This document shows positions 17,813 through 25,993 of a stretch of 64,000 bases of DNA, one piece after another. Below the pieces are notes generated by a model. It saw nothing but the letters and a program-made list of their open reading frames with translations. It was not told the DNA's origin and searched no databases. A program made the translations under genes and the position numbers. Numbering within the stretch: the stretch's first letter is position 1; every line of letters starts with the position of its first letter. The DNA comes from AP-15 sp963736715 (lineage in GTDB: Bacteria > Pseudomonadota > Alphaproteobacteria > ATCC43930 > CGMCC-115725), in NCBI GenBank assembly GCA_963736715.1, contig CAVTQA010000046.1, forward strand, positions 310,001 through 374,000, read 5' to 3'.

Positions 17813-19673
17813 TCAGCTTGCCCGGGCCGGCGTCTTTTCCATCGCCAGCATCGAGTTGATCATTGTGACGGCATCGCGCAATGAGAATGCGACAGCCTGG
17901 GCCGAAATTGCGCGCGTCGTGTCCTCGATCGCCAGCTCTCGAGCGGGAGCTGCCCAGAGCCCGACTACTACTCGTGCGCAAGGAGCGCGGCGGCGAATAC
18001 GTCTGACCAAAAAACGCGCACGCCCGGGTGAACTGGTGCTGATCAAAGACAGACAAACCACTGAAGCATCCTTGAACAGCGGCAGGTAGGCTGTGTCAGC
18101 TGACAGAGCGTTTGCAGACAGTGGCGGTCCGAGTTCCACGTGATGCTCCAGACGCAGCATCTCGACCAACAACAACGCCGCAGCTTCGTCGAGCTCATTG
18201 CGGCCGGCTACGCAAACAATTCTGGGCATCCATTCCGGTTGGGGACGGGCTGCGAGTTCCGGGGCGGAAGCGGCATCTTCGTCTTCCGACAGGTTTTCGA
18301 CCATCGATTCGATGGCAATTTTGAATGTGGTGCGGCTTTCGGCAGACAGAACTCCGCGGTCGCTGTCCGCCTGCGCTCGCAGCGAGAGCTGGCATCGCAA
18401 CCTCGTCGAAAAATTCGGCCAGAGACCGGTCCTTGGCGAATTCTTCAGCCTGCTCCGTCGCTTCCTCGGGATCGTTTGCAAGGAGGCGCTGATAGAATGT
18501 CTCCTCGGGCGTCAGAACCGGCTCGTTCCCGAGCAATACGTCGAGGAATTTCAGCTGCGGCACATGCCGGCCGAGGACGACCAGACAGACCGTCATCGGC
18601 GTCGACAGCAATAGTCCGATCGGCCCCCAGAGCCAGGTCCAGAAAGTCGCCGCTGCGATCAGCGCCAATGAGGAAACCCCGGTCGTTCCACCATAAACCA
18701 GCGGTTCGACTATGTTCGAAACGACCAACTCGATACCAACGAACAGCAGAGCAGTCCAAACGAGCAGCATCCAGTCGGGAGCAACAGCGATCGCCAGCGC
18801 AAGCGGAAACGCCGCGGCAATCACGATCCCGAGATACGGGATGAACCGCAGCAGAACCGTCATTATCCCCCAAAGCGCCGCGTTCGGGATCCCAATCAGG
18901 GTCAGCCCGATGCCGATCGGCAGTCCGCAGCTGATGTTTACGATGAGCTGGGACAGCAAGTAGCGGCTGATCCGCTGGCCCGCATCGTTCATGGCCTCGG
19001 TGGTTCGGTGCAAGTCGTGCCTTCCGGCGAGCCGAAGCAACCGATCGCGGAGATCCTCCCGCTCGAGCAAAATCATGATGACGAAGACAATGACCAACCC
19101 GCCCGCTGCCATCGGCTGCAGTAACGGCCCGATAATGCTTTGGACTATCTGCAGCGGCCCCGGCTCGGGCTCCTCGATCTGGACGGGTATCGGCTTTGTC
19201 AGCGGTGCGGAACGAACAGTGTTTGCCGTACCTTGCGCTTCTTCTTTCGAAAGCTCCGTGCCGAGCTCACGGAGCATGTTCGTCACCCGCCTGAACACCC
19301 CTCCCCCGGGAACTATTCCGGGAAGCGAGCGGATTTTGGTTTCAAGATTATATCTGTATTCCGGGAGTTGGCGCGCCAGCGACGACACCTCTCCCACGAC
19401 AACCGCGGCGAATCCGGCGATTGCTATGAAGGCGAGTAGCACGGTCAACCCGACTGCCAGCACCCGGCCCAGCCGTAAGCGGCGCAACCATCGAACCGCG
19501 GGCGCCAGCAAGAAGCTCAGTAGAACTGCCAGCGTGATCGGGACGACAACTTCGCGAGCAAAATAAAGGATCGCTATGACGGTCGCGGTGACTAGAACCG
19601 CCATCATCCCCAATACGCCCGACGGCAAGTCGGCGCGTGCGCGGCCGTCAACCTCACGAGCCTGATCGGCCAT
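17813..19673 (-). pseudogene. AI-2E family transporter with C-terminal extension, one-base frameshift
   Basis: The first 440 or so residues are a typical AI-2E/PerM family permease: several membrane helices in two groups, LAVLLSFLLAPAVRWLRR early and the conserved GIPNAALWGIMTVLLRFIPY later. Start is the ATG at 19673. At about 18380 one extra base ends the frame's sense. The +1 frame continues a cytosolic domain (QADSDRGVLSAES... to ARAS) of about 190 residues, which by recollection is present in similar rhizobial transporters. Joined, the protein is about 620 residues. Substrates of most members are unproven. Probably intact in the organism. Confidence 0.78.
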
Positions 19674-19794
19674 TTTTATCACTCGCAGTCGAGTTAGTAC
19701 GGCGGCCTGCTGATAGCCGCCGCTGCGCACTATCGACGTCGGGCTCGGCTACGCTCTCCTGGCGTGCTCATTCGAGCCCGGTGCGGAACACCGT

Positions 19795-20175
19795 TTAGCG
19801 GCGGTGGATCAAATAAGCAAGGCCGTAGCCGATTGCTCCGGCGACGAGCAAAGCGGTCACTGGTTGCTCTGCCGCATATTGGCTTATGAAATCGCCGGCT
19901 CGGGAGCCCTGCTGATAGAGGTTCGTTGCCGCTTGAGTCGCCTGGTTACTGGCTCCGCGCGCCACCTCCCCGGCTTGAGCCATTGCTTGTCTGCCAGCTT
20001 CCGAAGCCTGGCGCGCCAATGTGGCGGCGCTGGTTTGGGCATCCTGGACCATCGCCTTGCCCTGATCGAGCTTGTCTTGCATGCTCGCACCCACCTGCTT
20101 CGCGGCATCGCTGGCCATTGTCCCGACTTTCTCGGTAGCCTCGGACGCACGGTCCTGAATTCGCTGCTGGTCCAT
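19795..20175 (-). CDS. Small stress-type protein with amphipathic repeats and one C-terminal membrane helix
   Basis: 126 residues. A long Ala/Gln/Ser-rich region without strong hydrophobic stretches (repeats of AKQVGAS, ATLARQASEAGRQA and the like) resembles LEA/apolipoprotein-type or DUF883-type helices. It ends in a single membrane segment TALLVAGAIGYGLAYL and a basic tail. A perfect GGAGGAGAGA ribosome site selects the ATG at 20175. Such proteins often respond to osmotic or desiccation stress and anchor at ribosomes or membrane; function here is not known. Confidence 0.75.
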   Translation of the reverse strand: MDQQRIQDRASEATEKVGTMASDAAKQVGASMQDKLDQGKAMVQDAQTSAATLARQASEAGRQAMAQAGEVARGASNQATQAATNLYQQGSRAGDFISQYAAEQPVTALLVAGAIGYGLAYLIHRR

Positions 20176-20253
20176 TCTCTCCTCCAACGCGCAAAATGCC
20201 ATTGCGCTATACAACACCGGGCGCGGCGAAAGGCTCCGTCGGGCTCGAACTTA

Positions 20254-20607
20254 TTAGTGCAGAGCGCGCTCGAGCTCGTGCTTGTTCATCTTCGAGCGCC
20301 CGGAGATATCCCGACGCTTTGCCTCTTCATAGAGCTGAGCCCGCGTAGGTTCTCGCGAGTTCCCGTGCTCGCTGCGGTCCTTCTCGGTTGCGCCATGCCT
20401 CTCGCGCGCCTTGGTACGCTTCAAATTCTCTCGGTTCTTCTCCTTACTCTCGTATTTGGAGGCGCCTGCCTCGTGCAGCCCGATCGCGATCGCCTGTTTC
20501 GGGTTTTTGACCTTTTTGCCCCGGCTGGTTTCGAGCTCCCCATGCTTGAACTCGTGCATCACGCGCTCGACGGTTTCTTTTTGTGCCTTAGATTGGTGAG
20601 TGGCCAT
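20254..20607 (-). CDS. DUF6496-domain small basic protein
   Basis: 117 residues. The N-terminal half has the DUF6496 pattern (KAQKETVERVMHEFKHGEL, then KQAIAIGLHEAGAS). The C-terminal half (RAQLYEEAKRRDISGRSKM, HELERAL) resembles the Rho-N/SAP-like helix-turn motif that binds nucleic acid. Highly charged and soluble. The ATG follows GAGGTAGAC. A candidate EcfG-type promoter sits about 30 bases upstream, divergent to one for the PRC-barrel gene, suggesting general stress control. Function unknown. Confidence 0.8.
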   Translation of the reverse strand: MATHQSKAQKETVERVMHEFKHGELETSRGKKVKNPKQAIAIGLHEAGASKYESKEKNRENLKRTKARERHGATEKDRSEHGNSREPTRAQLYEEAKRRDISGRSKMNKHELERALH

Positions 20608-20640
20608 TGTCTACCTCGCTCTATTAGATCCTTTGCAGAA

Positions 20641-20666
20641 ATCGTCGTCCGATAATCATTAGTTCC
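20641..20666 (-). promoter_or_regulatory. Candidate EcfG-type promoter for DUF6496 gene (imperfect)
   Basis: On the minus strand GGAAC (20666-20662), a 17-base spacer, then CGAT where CGTT is expected. The spacing to the ATG at 20607 fits a short leader. The -35 is exact, the -10 has one mismatch. Confidence 0.4.
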
Positions 20667-20704
20667 GGATCAGCATTGAAAAACCGACCCGACAGCTGGC
20701 CCGG

Positions 20705-20730
20705 GGAACCGCCGCGTAACGGGGGTTGTT
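20705..20730 (+). promoter_or_regulatory. Candidate EcfG-type promoter for PRC-barrel gene (imperfect)
   Basis: GGAAC at 20705-20709, a 17-base spacer, then TGTT (20727-20730) in place of CGTT. It lies 35 bases upstream of the GTG start at 20766 and is divergent from the similar site for the neighbouring gene. Confidence 0.4.
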
Positions 20731-20765
20731 GGCAGAACGTCAATCAACTGTAGAGGAGTAATATC

Positions 20766-21239
20766 GTGCCTAAATTTCATTTAACAGCAGCTGTCGCGCT
20801 GGCACTGGCCGCCGCGGCCCCGATAGCGAACGCACAAACTGCCGCAACCCACGACACGCGCGCTCTGGCGGCGAACGAGGCGCTGCCTCACAGCATCCAA
20901 ACGGACGAGATCCGCGCCAGCAAAATGATCGGCAGCGCAGTCTACGACGTACAAAACCGTAAGATCGGCAGCGTCTCCGATGTGGTCCTCAACAAGGACG
21001 GCAAAGTCGACGCCGTCGTCCTCGACGTAGGCTCCTTCCTCGGAATGGGAGGCAAGGACGTCGCGGTCCTGCCCAGTGACATCAAGACCGACAACAACCG
21101 GCTGACGCTCGACCGCACAAAAGAGCAGCTGCAGCAGATGGCAACTTATAACCTCGAGAACAAGAATACCGGTGCCGGTACTTCGACGTCACCAGTGCAG
21201 GGCGGCAATCTTCACAACGGCACATCAACCGGTCGTTAA
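20766..21239 (+). CDS. Secreted PRC-barrel domain protein
   Basis: 157 residues. Signal peptide at 1-23 (HLTAAVALALAAAAPIANA). A PRC-barrel follows from about residue 48 (RASKMIGSAVYDVQNRKIGS with VVLNKDGKVDAVVLDVG), then a Gly/Ser/Thr-rich tail. Extracytoplasmic PRC-barrel proteins of this sort are common in alphaproteobacteria and are often stress-induced; binding partner unknown. Start is a GTG after GAGGAGTAATATC. A strong terminator follows the stop codon. Confidence 0.85.
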   Translation: MPKFHLTAAVALALAAAAPIANAQTAATHDTRALAANEALPHSIQTDEIRASKMIGSAVYDVQNRKIGSVSDVVLNKDGKVDAVVLDVGSFLGMGGKDVAVLPSDIKTDNNRLTLDRTKEQLQQMATYNLENKNTGAGTSTSPVQGGNLHNGTSTGR

Positions 21240-21256
21240 TCCTTGCGACATAATGG

Positions 21257-21295
21257 CCTGGACCGGGCGGACCTTCCTGCCCGGTCCAGGCTTTT
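21257..21295 (+). terminator. Rho-independent terminator after PRC-barrel gene
   Basis: CCTGGACCGGGC (21257-21268) pairs perfectly with GCCCGGTCCAGG (21279-21290) across a 10-base loop, followed by CTTTT. A 12-bp GC-rich stem with T's: a textbook terminator, separating the PRC-barrel gene from the encapsulin operon. Confidence 0.9.
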
Positions 21296-21327
21296 ATCAG
21301 GCTTTACAGAGGCCGGTACAGAGGCCG

Positions 21328-21352
21328 GGAACCGGTGGCGGGTGGTCGCGTT
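21328..21352 (+). promoter_or_regulatory. EcfG-type general stress promoter of the encapsulin operon
   Basis: GGAAC (21328-21332), a 16-base spacer and CGTT (21349-21352): an exact match to the alphaproteobacterial EcfG sigma consensus GGAAC-N16/17-CGTT. It lies 40 bases upstream of the cargo protein ATG and just after the strong terminator, the place a promoter is needed. Predicts induction by the PhyR-NepR-EcfG stress pathway. Confidence 0.7.
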
Positions 21353-21391
21353 ATCGCCTTGGACAATTAGCAACGGGCGGTAGAACGAGAT

Positions 21392-21778
21392 ATGTCAAGC
21401 GAGAACTTGCACGCACCGCGCGAGCGTCTGTCGCAACAGACGCTCAATTTGCATTTCGCGATTGTTTCGCTGATGGAAGAGCTCGATGCGATCGACTGGT
21501 ATCGCCAGCGCGCAGAGGATGCCGAGGACGAGACGCTGAAGGGGTTGCTGCTCCATAACATGCGCGAGGAGATGGAGCACGCTTCGATGCTGCTCGAATG
21601 GATTCGGCGCCGCGACACAGATTTCGAACGGTTTCTGAAGACATACCTTTTCACCGAAGGCTCGATCCTGCAGGAGGAAAAGGCCGCGACCGCCGAGGGC
21701 GTTGGCAAAGGCGGGGCCGAGACGAGCCGAAGTGGCGCCCTCCCCGGCTTCACGATCGGCTCGCTGAGGGATGCGTAG
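21392..21778 (+). CDS. Encapsulated ferritin-like protein (EncFtn), encapsulin cargo
   Basis: 128 residues. Two antiparallel helices carry the EncFtn iron site. Aligned from memory with the Rhodospirillum rubrum protein, Glu30, Glu60 and His63 match the ferroxidase ligands; the second-site Glu34 is Asp32 here. Trp36 is kept (SLMEELDAIDWY). A flexible Gly/Ala region leads to the C-terminal cargo-loading peptide GFTIGSLRDA, which binds the inside of the encapsulin shell. Proteins of this family oxidise Fe(II) and deposit it in the compartment. The shell gene follows with overlap or a 4-base gap depending on the start chosen. Confidence 0.92.
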   Translation: MSSENLHAPRERLSQQTLNLHFAIVSLMEELDAIDWYRQRAEDAEDETLKGLLLHNMREEMEHASMLLEWIRRRDTDFERFLKTYLFTEGSILQEEKAATAEGVGKGGAETSRSGALPGFTIGSLRDA

Positions 21779-21782
21779 CCCG

Positions 21783-22631
21783 ATGGACTATCTCAATCGC
21801 GGCCAGTCGCATCTCCCCGACGCAATCTGGCGAGAGATCGACAAAGCCGCGGCCGAGGCCGCGCGCGACCGCCTCACCGGCCGGCGATTTCTCGACCTGC
21901 AGGGGCCATTCGGCGCTGGCCTCACCTCGATCGAGGCCGGTAACGACGATTATTGCCGCCAGCCATCGGCCGACGAAGCCGGCGCTGTCATGGGGCGCGC
22001 CATTTCGGTGCCGATGCTGCGGCGAGCGTTTCGCCTCAGCGTTCGGCGGATTGCCGGGTATTTGGAAATTGGCCAACCGCTCGATTTGACGCCGGCGCAA
22101 GACGCCGCCGAGGCGGTTGCCAATCGCGAGGAGGAGTTCGTCTATCGCGGCCAACCGGATTTTCGGCTTCCCGGCCTCTTGACGCATGAAGGCCGGCAGC
22201 AGCTCGAGGGCGGGGACTGGGCAGCGGTCGAGCGGGCGCTCGGTGACGTGCTCGCCGCGGTGACCCAGCTCGATGATGCCGGGTATCGCGGGCCATATGC
22301 CCTGGCATTGGCTCCGCCGCTCTATAATGGGCTTTTCCGCCTCTATCCCGGCACCGACGTCTCGCAAATCCAGCATCTGCGGCATCTGTGCACCCGCGGC
22401 ATCTACAAGGCGCCGATCGAGGGCGGCGTGCTCGTCGATCCGCGCGTCGGCGCCCTGGTGTTGGGCCAGGATTTGCGGGCCGGCTATATCGGCCAGGACG
22501 GGGTGCATTACCAGCTCTATCTGACCGAGAGCATCGTATTGCGGATCGACGAGCCGCAGGCGATCTGCACGATTTCGGCGACGTCGAGCAGCCTGCGTTC
22601 CGGCACGACGGCGACGCCAGCCCCTGGCTGA
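21783..22631 (+). CDS. Family 1 encapsulin shell protein (HK97-fold)
   Basis: 282 residues from the ATG at 21783 (MDYLNRGQSHLPDAIW), a start typical of the linocin/CFP29 family. Recognisable encapsulin segments are GRRFLDLQGPFGAGLTSIEA, the axial-domain stretch around YRGPYALALAPPLYNGLF, and YIGQDGVHYQLYLTESIVLR near the end. It assembles into the icosahedral nanocompartment that holds the ferritin-like cargo encoded just upstream. A Ser/Thr-rich tail of about 20 residues after the usual end (EPQAIC) is unusual and would lie on the outer surface. An in-frame ATG at 21771 is less likely. Confidence 0.92.
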   Translation: MDYLNRGQSHLPDAIWREIDKAAAEAARDRLTGRRFLDLQGPFGAGLTSIEAGNDDYCRQPSADEAGAVMGRAISVPMLRRAFRLSVRRIAGYLEIGQPLDLTPAQDAAEAVANREEEFVYRGQPDFRLPGLLTHEGRQQLEGGDWAAVERALGDVLAAVTQLDDAGYRGPYALALAPPLYNGLFRLYPGTDVSQIQHLRHLCTRGIYKAPIEGGVLVDPRVGALVLGQDLRAGYIGQDGVHYQLYLTESIVLRIDEPQAICTISATSSSLRSGTTATPAPG

Positions 22632-22646
22632 CTTACGAGGCCGACC

Positions 22647-23081
22647 ATGCGTTCGAAATTGCTCAATGCCGATCCCCCGATCACCTATGCGGTCGTGCTC
22701 GACACCGGTGACGAGGTCATCGGCGAACTCGGCAAATTCGTGCGGGAGCAGGAGGTCGAAGCCGCCTCGCTCGCTGCGATCGGCGCGTTCAGCCGGGCCG
22801 TGCTCGGGTATTTCCAATGGGAGGCCAAGCAATACAAGAAAATCCCCGTCGGCGAGCAAGTCGAGGTCTTGTCGTTGCTCGGCGATGTCGCGGTCGGCGA
22901 TCAGGGCCCGACCCTGCATCTCCATGCCGTTCTCGGCAAAGCCGACGGCAGCGTAGTCGGCGGCCACCTGATCGAGGCATATGTCCGGCCGACCCTCGAA
23001 GTAATCTTGATCCAGCCGCCGAGCTACCTGCGCAAGCGCAAGGATCCGGAAACCGGCCTCGCGCTGATCAACATTGCCTGA
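22647..23081 (+). CDS. PPC/DUF296 domain protein
   Basis: 144 residues of the PPC (DUF296) fold: DTGDEVIGELGKFVREQEVE, AASLAAIGAFSRAVLGYF and the histidine pair TLHLHAVLG that typifies the trimeric bacterial form. In plants the domain is joined to AT-hooks; stand-alone bacterial forms have no settled function, though some bind metal through these histidines. It follows the encapsulin gene by 15 bases with its own GAGG site and is probably in the same transcript, so a link with iron storage is worth considering. Confidence 0.85.
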   Translation: MRSKLLNADPPITYAVVLDTGDEVIGELGKFVREQEVEAASLAAIGAFSRAVLGYFQWEAKQYKKIPVGEQVEVLSLLGDVAVGDQGPTLHLHAVLGKADGSVVGGHLIEAYVRPTLEVILIQPPSYLRKRKDPETGLALINIA

Positions 23082-23160
23082 GCATCCGCAACAGAGTTGT
23101 TGCTCGTTCTGCCCGTGATAAGATTCGAACCGAGCTGCGGCGGGACGAAGGAGTCGGGCA

Positions 23161-23829
23161 ATGGCGAAAACGCGCGGAACCGGGTTGCTCATGGTGTGGG
23201 CCGACGTCGATCCCGAGTTCGAGGCCGAATTCAGCCGATGGTATGACGGGGAGCACTTGCCGCGCCTGCTCGAGGTGCCGGGCTTTCTCAGTGCCGGGCG
23301 TTACGTCGCGGTCAAGGGCGCGCCGAAATACCTCGCCATGTACGAGCTCGAGGACCACAACGTGCTGCGCAGCACGGCCTATCTCGATACGGTCAAATAC
23401 CAGCCCTCGCCGCAGCGCAGCAGAATCGGGACGAGCCGTATCGGGCGCAATTTTCTGCGCAACCTATACCGGCAGATATTCCCGGTGCATACCGACCCGA
23501 TCGAGCAGACCGTCGAGATGGCGCCGTTTCTGCAGATGGGGCGGATCGACGTGTCGTCTGCCATCGAGGAAGAATTCAACGCCTGGTACAACACGGCTTA
23601 CATTCCGGGCTATCTGGCGGTGCCCGGCTGTCTTGGCGCCCGGCGGTTCGTCGCGATCGAGGGCCAGCCCAAATACTTGACCGTCTACGAATTCGAGCAT
23701 GCCCAAGTTTCGGAGAGCGAAGCGTGGACCCGCGCACGCGGCAGCAACCCATGGACGCGGCGGGTGCACCCCTATCTGCGGCACGACGACGGTTCACCCG
23801 GCGTCTACCAGCGGGTGTCCCCGAAATAG
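23161..23829 (+). CDS. DUF4286-like dimeric alpha/beta-barrel protein, two repeats
   Basis: 222 residues made of two ferredoxin-like (stress-responsive dimeric barrel type) repeats. The same pattern appears twice: EEFNAWYNTAYIPGYLAVPG in the second half corresponds to AEFSRWYDGEHLPRLLEVPG in the first, each followed by a GARRFVA/SAGRYVA strand and a KYLxxYE strand. Members are small oxygenase-like or carrier-like proteins usually beside catabolic genes. No catalytic site is identifiable. Reads alone between the PPC gene and a convergent HbpS-like gene. Confidence 0.7.
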   Translation: MAKTRGTGLLMVWADVDPEFEAEFSRWYDGEHLPRLLEVPGFLSAGRYVAVKGAPKYLAMYELEDHNVLRSTAYLDTVKYQPSPQRSRIGTSRIGRNFLRNLYRQIFPVHTDPIEQTVEMAPFLQMGRIDVSSAIEEEFNAWYNTAYIPGYLAVPGCLGARRFVAIEGQPKYLTVYEFEHAQVSESEAWTRARGSNPWTRRVHPYLRHDDGSPGVYQRVSPK

Positions 23830-23838
23830 TAGAACCAG

Positions 23839-24276
23839 CTATGCGGGATCGCCGGTATCGGGAACGAGGCCAGCGCATTGGACCCCGTAGACCGCGCAGG
23901 TCTCGTCGTTATCTGAAGTGTCGCCGCTGATCCCGACGGCCCCCACGATCTCGCCGGCTTTGTCGCGGATCAGCACGCCGCCCGGTACCGGCACAATGCG
24001 CCCGCCCGAAGCAACACTCAGCGCCTGAATGAAGGCGGGGTTTCCCGCGGCGCGGCGGGCGAACTCACGCCCGCCGAACCCCATTCCCAAAGCGCCCCAC
24101 GCTTTGCCGCCGGCGATCTCCGGCCGCAACAGGCTCGACCCATCCTCGCGCTTTAGCGCAGTGAGGTGCCCGCCGGCGTCGAGCACCACCACCGTCAGCG
24201 GCTTGAACCCGAGTTCGCGTCCCTTCTCCAACGCCTTGTCGACGATGATCGAGGCCTGTGCGAGGGTGAGCGACAT
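23839..24276 (-). CDS. GlcG/HbpS family haem-binding-like protein
   Basis: 145 residues with the GlcG/HbpS fold: an N-terminal helix (AQASIIVDKALEKGRELG), VVVLDAGGHLTALKREDG, and GGVLIRDKAGEIVGAVGISG near the end. Family members include glycolate utilisation GlcG, haem-binding HbpS and corrinoid-linked PduO C-terminal domains. The role here is open. It follows the LLM oxidoreductase gene by about a dozen bases on the same strand, so the two probably share a transcript. Confidence 0.85.
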   Translation of the reverse strand: MSLTLAQASIIVDKALEKGRELGFKPLTVVVLDAGGHLTALKREDGSSLLRPEIAGGKAWGALGMGFGGREFARRAAGNPAFIQALSVASGGRIVPVPGGVLIRDKAGEIVGAVGISGDTSDNDETCAVYGVQCAGLVPDTGDPA

Positions 24277-24288
24277 TTTGTTCCCGCG

Positions 24289-25143
24289 TCAGTGCGCAGT
24301 TTGGCGGATCAGCTCGGCCCAGCGGTCGAGAACCGGGAGAGTTTCATCGCGGTTTGCCGAAGGCAGGCTCACGACTACGCGGGAGATCCCCTGATCGCGG
24401 TAGCGCTTTAGGCGATCCGCATTTTCCGGGACGCCCCAGATCGTCACTGAAATCGACGCCGGGTCGCGCCCGGCGGTGGTCGCCATTTCCCGGAATTCCG
24501 GCAAAAACTCGGTCACATCGGCGTAGTGCGCCCGGCTGGCATTGGGGATCCAGCCGTCGCCGTAGCGGATCGCGCGGCGCGCGCTGTGCGGGAAGGCGCC
24601 GCCGACGATGATCGGCGGGTGGGGCTTTTGCACCGGCTTCGGCCAGGTCCGCATTTTTGGTACCTGGACGATCTCGCCGTGATATTCGGGCTCGGACTTG
24701 GTCCAGATCTCCTTCATCGCCTCGACCTGCTCGCGCATTTTCTTGAAGCGGGTGGTGAAGACGGTGCCGTGGCTCTCGATCTCGTCCTGGTTCCACCCGC
24801 CGCCGATGCCGAACAGAAACCGGCCGCCAGAAACATGGTCGATCGACGCGACGAGCTTCGCGGTCTGGATCGTGTCGCGCTGAATGACGAGAGATACCCC
24901 CGTCCCGACCTTCAACGTCTTGGTGGCCATTGCCGCCGCCGTCAATGTGACGAACGGGTCCATCACGTCATAGTACTGCTTACCGAGTTCACCGCCGCCG
25001 GCCGGCGGCGTTTTGCGGGTGCTCGGAATGTGCGAGTGTTCGGGCGCCCAGACCAACTCGAAACCGCGCGCCTCCAGCGCCTTGCCGAGTTCGGCCGCGT
25101 TAATCGAGTAATCGGTGAAAAACATCGCCGCGCCAAAATCCAT
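24289..25143 (-). CDS. LLM-class flavin/F420-dependent oxidoreductase (TIGR03619-like)
   Basis: 284 residues, luciferase-like monooxygenase TIM barrel. Visible segments are GFELVWAPEHSHIP, TLKVGTGVSLVIQRDTIQTA, GRFLFGIGGGWNQDEIESHG (residues about 125-145) and HPPIIVGGAFPHSARRAIRY. These match the F420-dependent TIGR03619 subgroup as I recall it. Whether this organism makes F420 cannot be judged from the window; another putative F420 protein lies close by on the same strand. Substrate unknown. Confidence 0.82.
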   Translation of the reverse strand: MDFGAAMFFTDYSINAAELGKALEARGFELVWAPEHSHIPSTRKTPPAGGGELGKQYYDVMDPFVTLTAAAMATKTLKVGTGVSLVIQRDTIQTAKLVASIDHVSGGRFLFGIGGGWNQDEIESHGTVFTTRFKKMREQVEAMKEIWTKSEPEYHGEIVQVPKMRTWPKPVQKPHPPIIVGGAFPHSARRAIRYGDGWIPNASRAHYADVTEFLPEFREMATTAGRDPASISVTIWGVPENADRLKRYRDQGISRVVVSLPSANRDETLPVLDRWAELIRQTAH

Positions 25144-25388
25144 GATCCCTCTCCCGTACCGGTGACGGTGCGAGCTTACCCGCTATCCCTCACCTCCGGC
25201 CAGCACCACTTCATTCGGTTCGCGGTTTCACAACTAAGACTAGAGTTCGAAATTCCCTCCCGCTGTATCTGCAGCCAGTCTACACCGAGATCTCTCCTTC
25301 AGGTTGAAATCCTCCAGCTTATCGGCCGGTGAGTTGATCGGATAATACGACGCGATTACGGCGATTTTGTATTCGTCCAGCCAAGAGT

Positions 25389-25530
25389 ACTTCCCTCTCC
25401 CCCGCCGGCCGGGGGGAGAGGGTAGGGTGAGGGGGGACGATGGGCAGTGTTTGCGGCTAAACCCACCTCACCCTTCCGCCGCTGCGTGAGGGGCTCCTCC
25501 CTCTCCCCCCTGAAGGGGGGAGAGGGGTAG
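25389..25530. repeat. Pair of GC-rich palindromic repeats (CCCTCTCCCC type)
   Basis: Two imperfect palindromes: CCCTCTCCCCC...GGGGGGAGAGGG near 25394-25422 and another near 25500-25528, joined by mirrored CACC/GGTGAG blocks. Together they form a BIME-like unit that could fold as one large cruciform. A single related unit occurs at 55469-55520. Lies downstream of the PPOX gene and upstream of the LLM gene. Confidence 0.75.
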
Positions 25531-25548
25531 ATGCGAATCACACCTGGT

Positions 25549-25974
25549 CTACTCGACGGTGAGGTTCCCCCAACTCGTCACGCGCTCGATGCGGATAGCG
25601 ATGACCGGCAGCCCGGCGAGTTCCATCCCCTGATACTGGCGGTAACGCGACCGGAGCAGCGCCTGCGCCCGGTCGTGTTCGGCGCCGTCGACGAGGATCT
25701 CGGCGGGACCCCTCAGCATGACCCAGCCGAGCCGGGTCCATTCCTCGTCCCAGCGGTCGGCGACAAAAGCGGCCACCGGATTTTCGGTAATGTTCCGCAG
25801 CCGCTTCAATGCCCTGACGTCGCCCTTCGGCTTCTGATCGATCGTGGTGTAGAGCGCACCCTCGCTCATGACAAAACAAACCGGCACGAGATGTGGTACC
25901 GCCCGCCTATCGGCAGTCGCCAGGTGACCGACCCTGCGACTGGCTAAAAAACGGGCTTGATGCTCTGACAACAT
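25549..25974 (-). CDS. PPOX-class flavin/F420-dependent oxidoreductase (TIGR03668-like)
   Basis: 141 residues with the split-barrel fold of pyridoxamine-phosphate-oxidase-like proteins: HQARFLASRRVGHLATADRR at the N-terminus, VPHLVPVCFVMSEGALYTTI, and the KRLRNITENPVAAFVADRWD stretch. The end (GLPVIAIRIERVTSWG) is close to the TIGR03668 F420-linked subgroup as I remember it. Cofactor choice (FMN or F420) is not fixed by sequence here. Separated from the LLM gene by the palindromic repeat pair. Confidence 0.8.
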   Translation of the reverse strand: MLSEHQARFLASRRVGHLATADRRAVPHLVPVCFVMSEGALYTTIDQKPKGDVRALKRLRNITENPVAAFVADRWDEEWTRLGWVMLRGPAEILVDGAEHDRAQALLRSRYRQYQGMELAGLPVIAIRIERVTSWGNLTVE

Positions 25975-25993
25975 CGCGAAATTCGGTAGTGAC

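Noticed and set aside
16539..18056. Long N-terminal extension of the first epimerase into the permease gene
   Set aside because: The extension overlaps the permease coding region, has no ribosome site and no SDR character; NAD motif starts right after ATG 17666.
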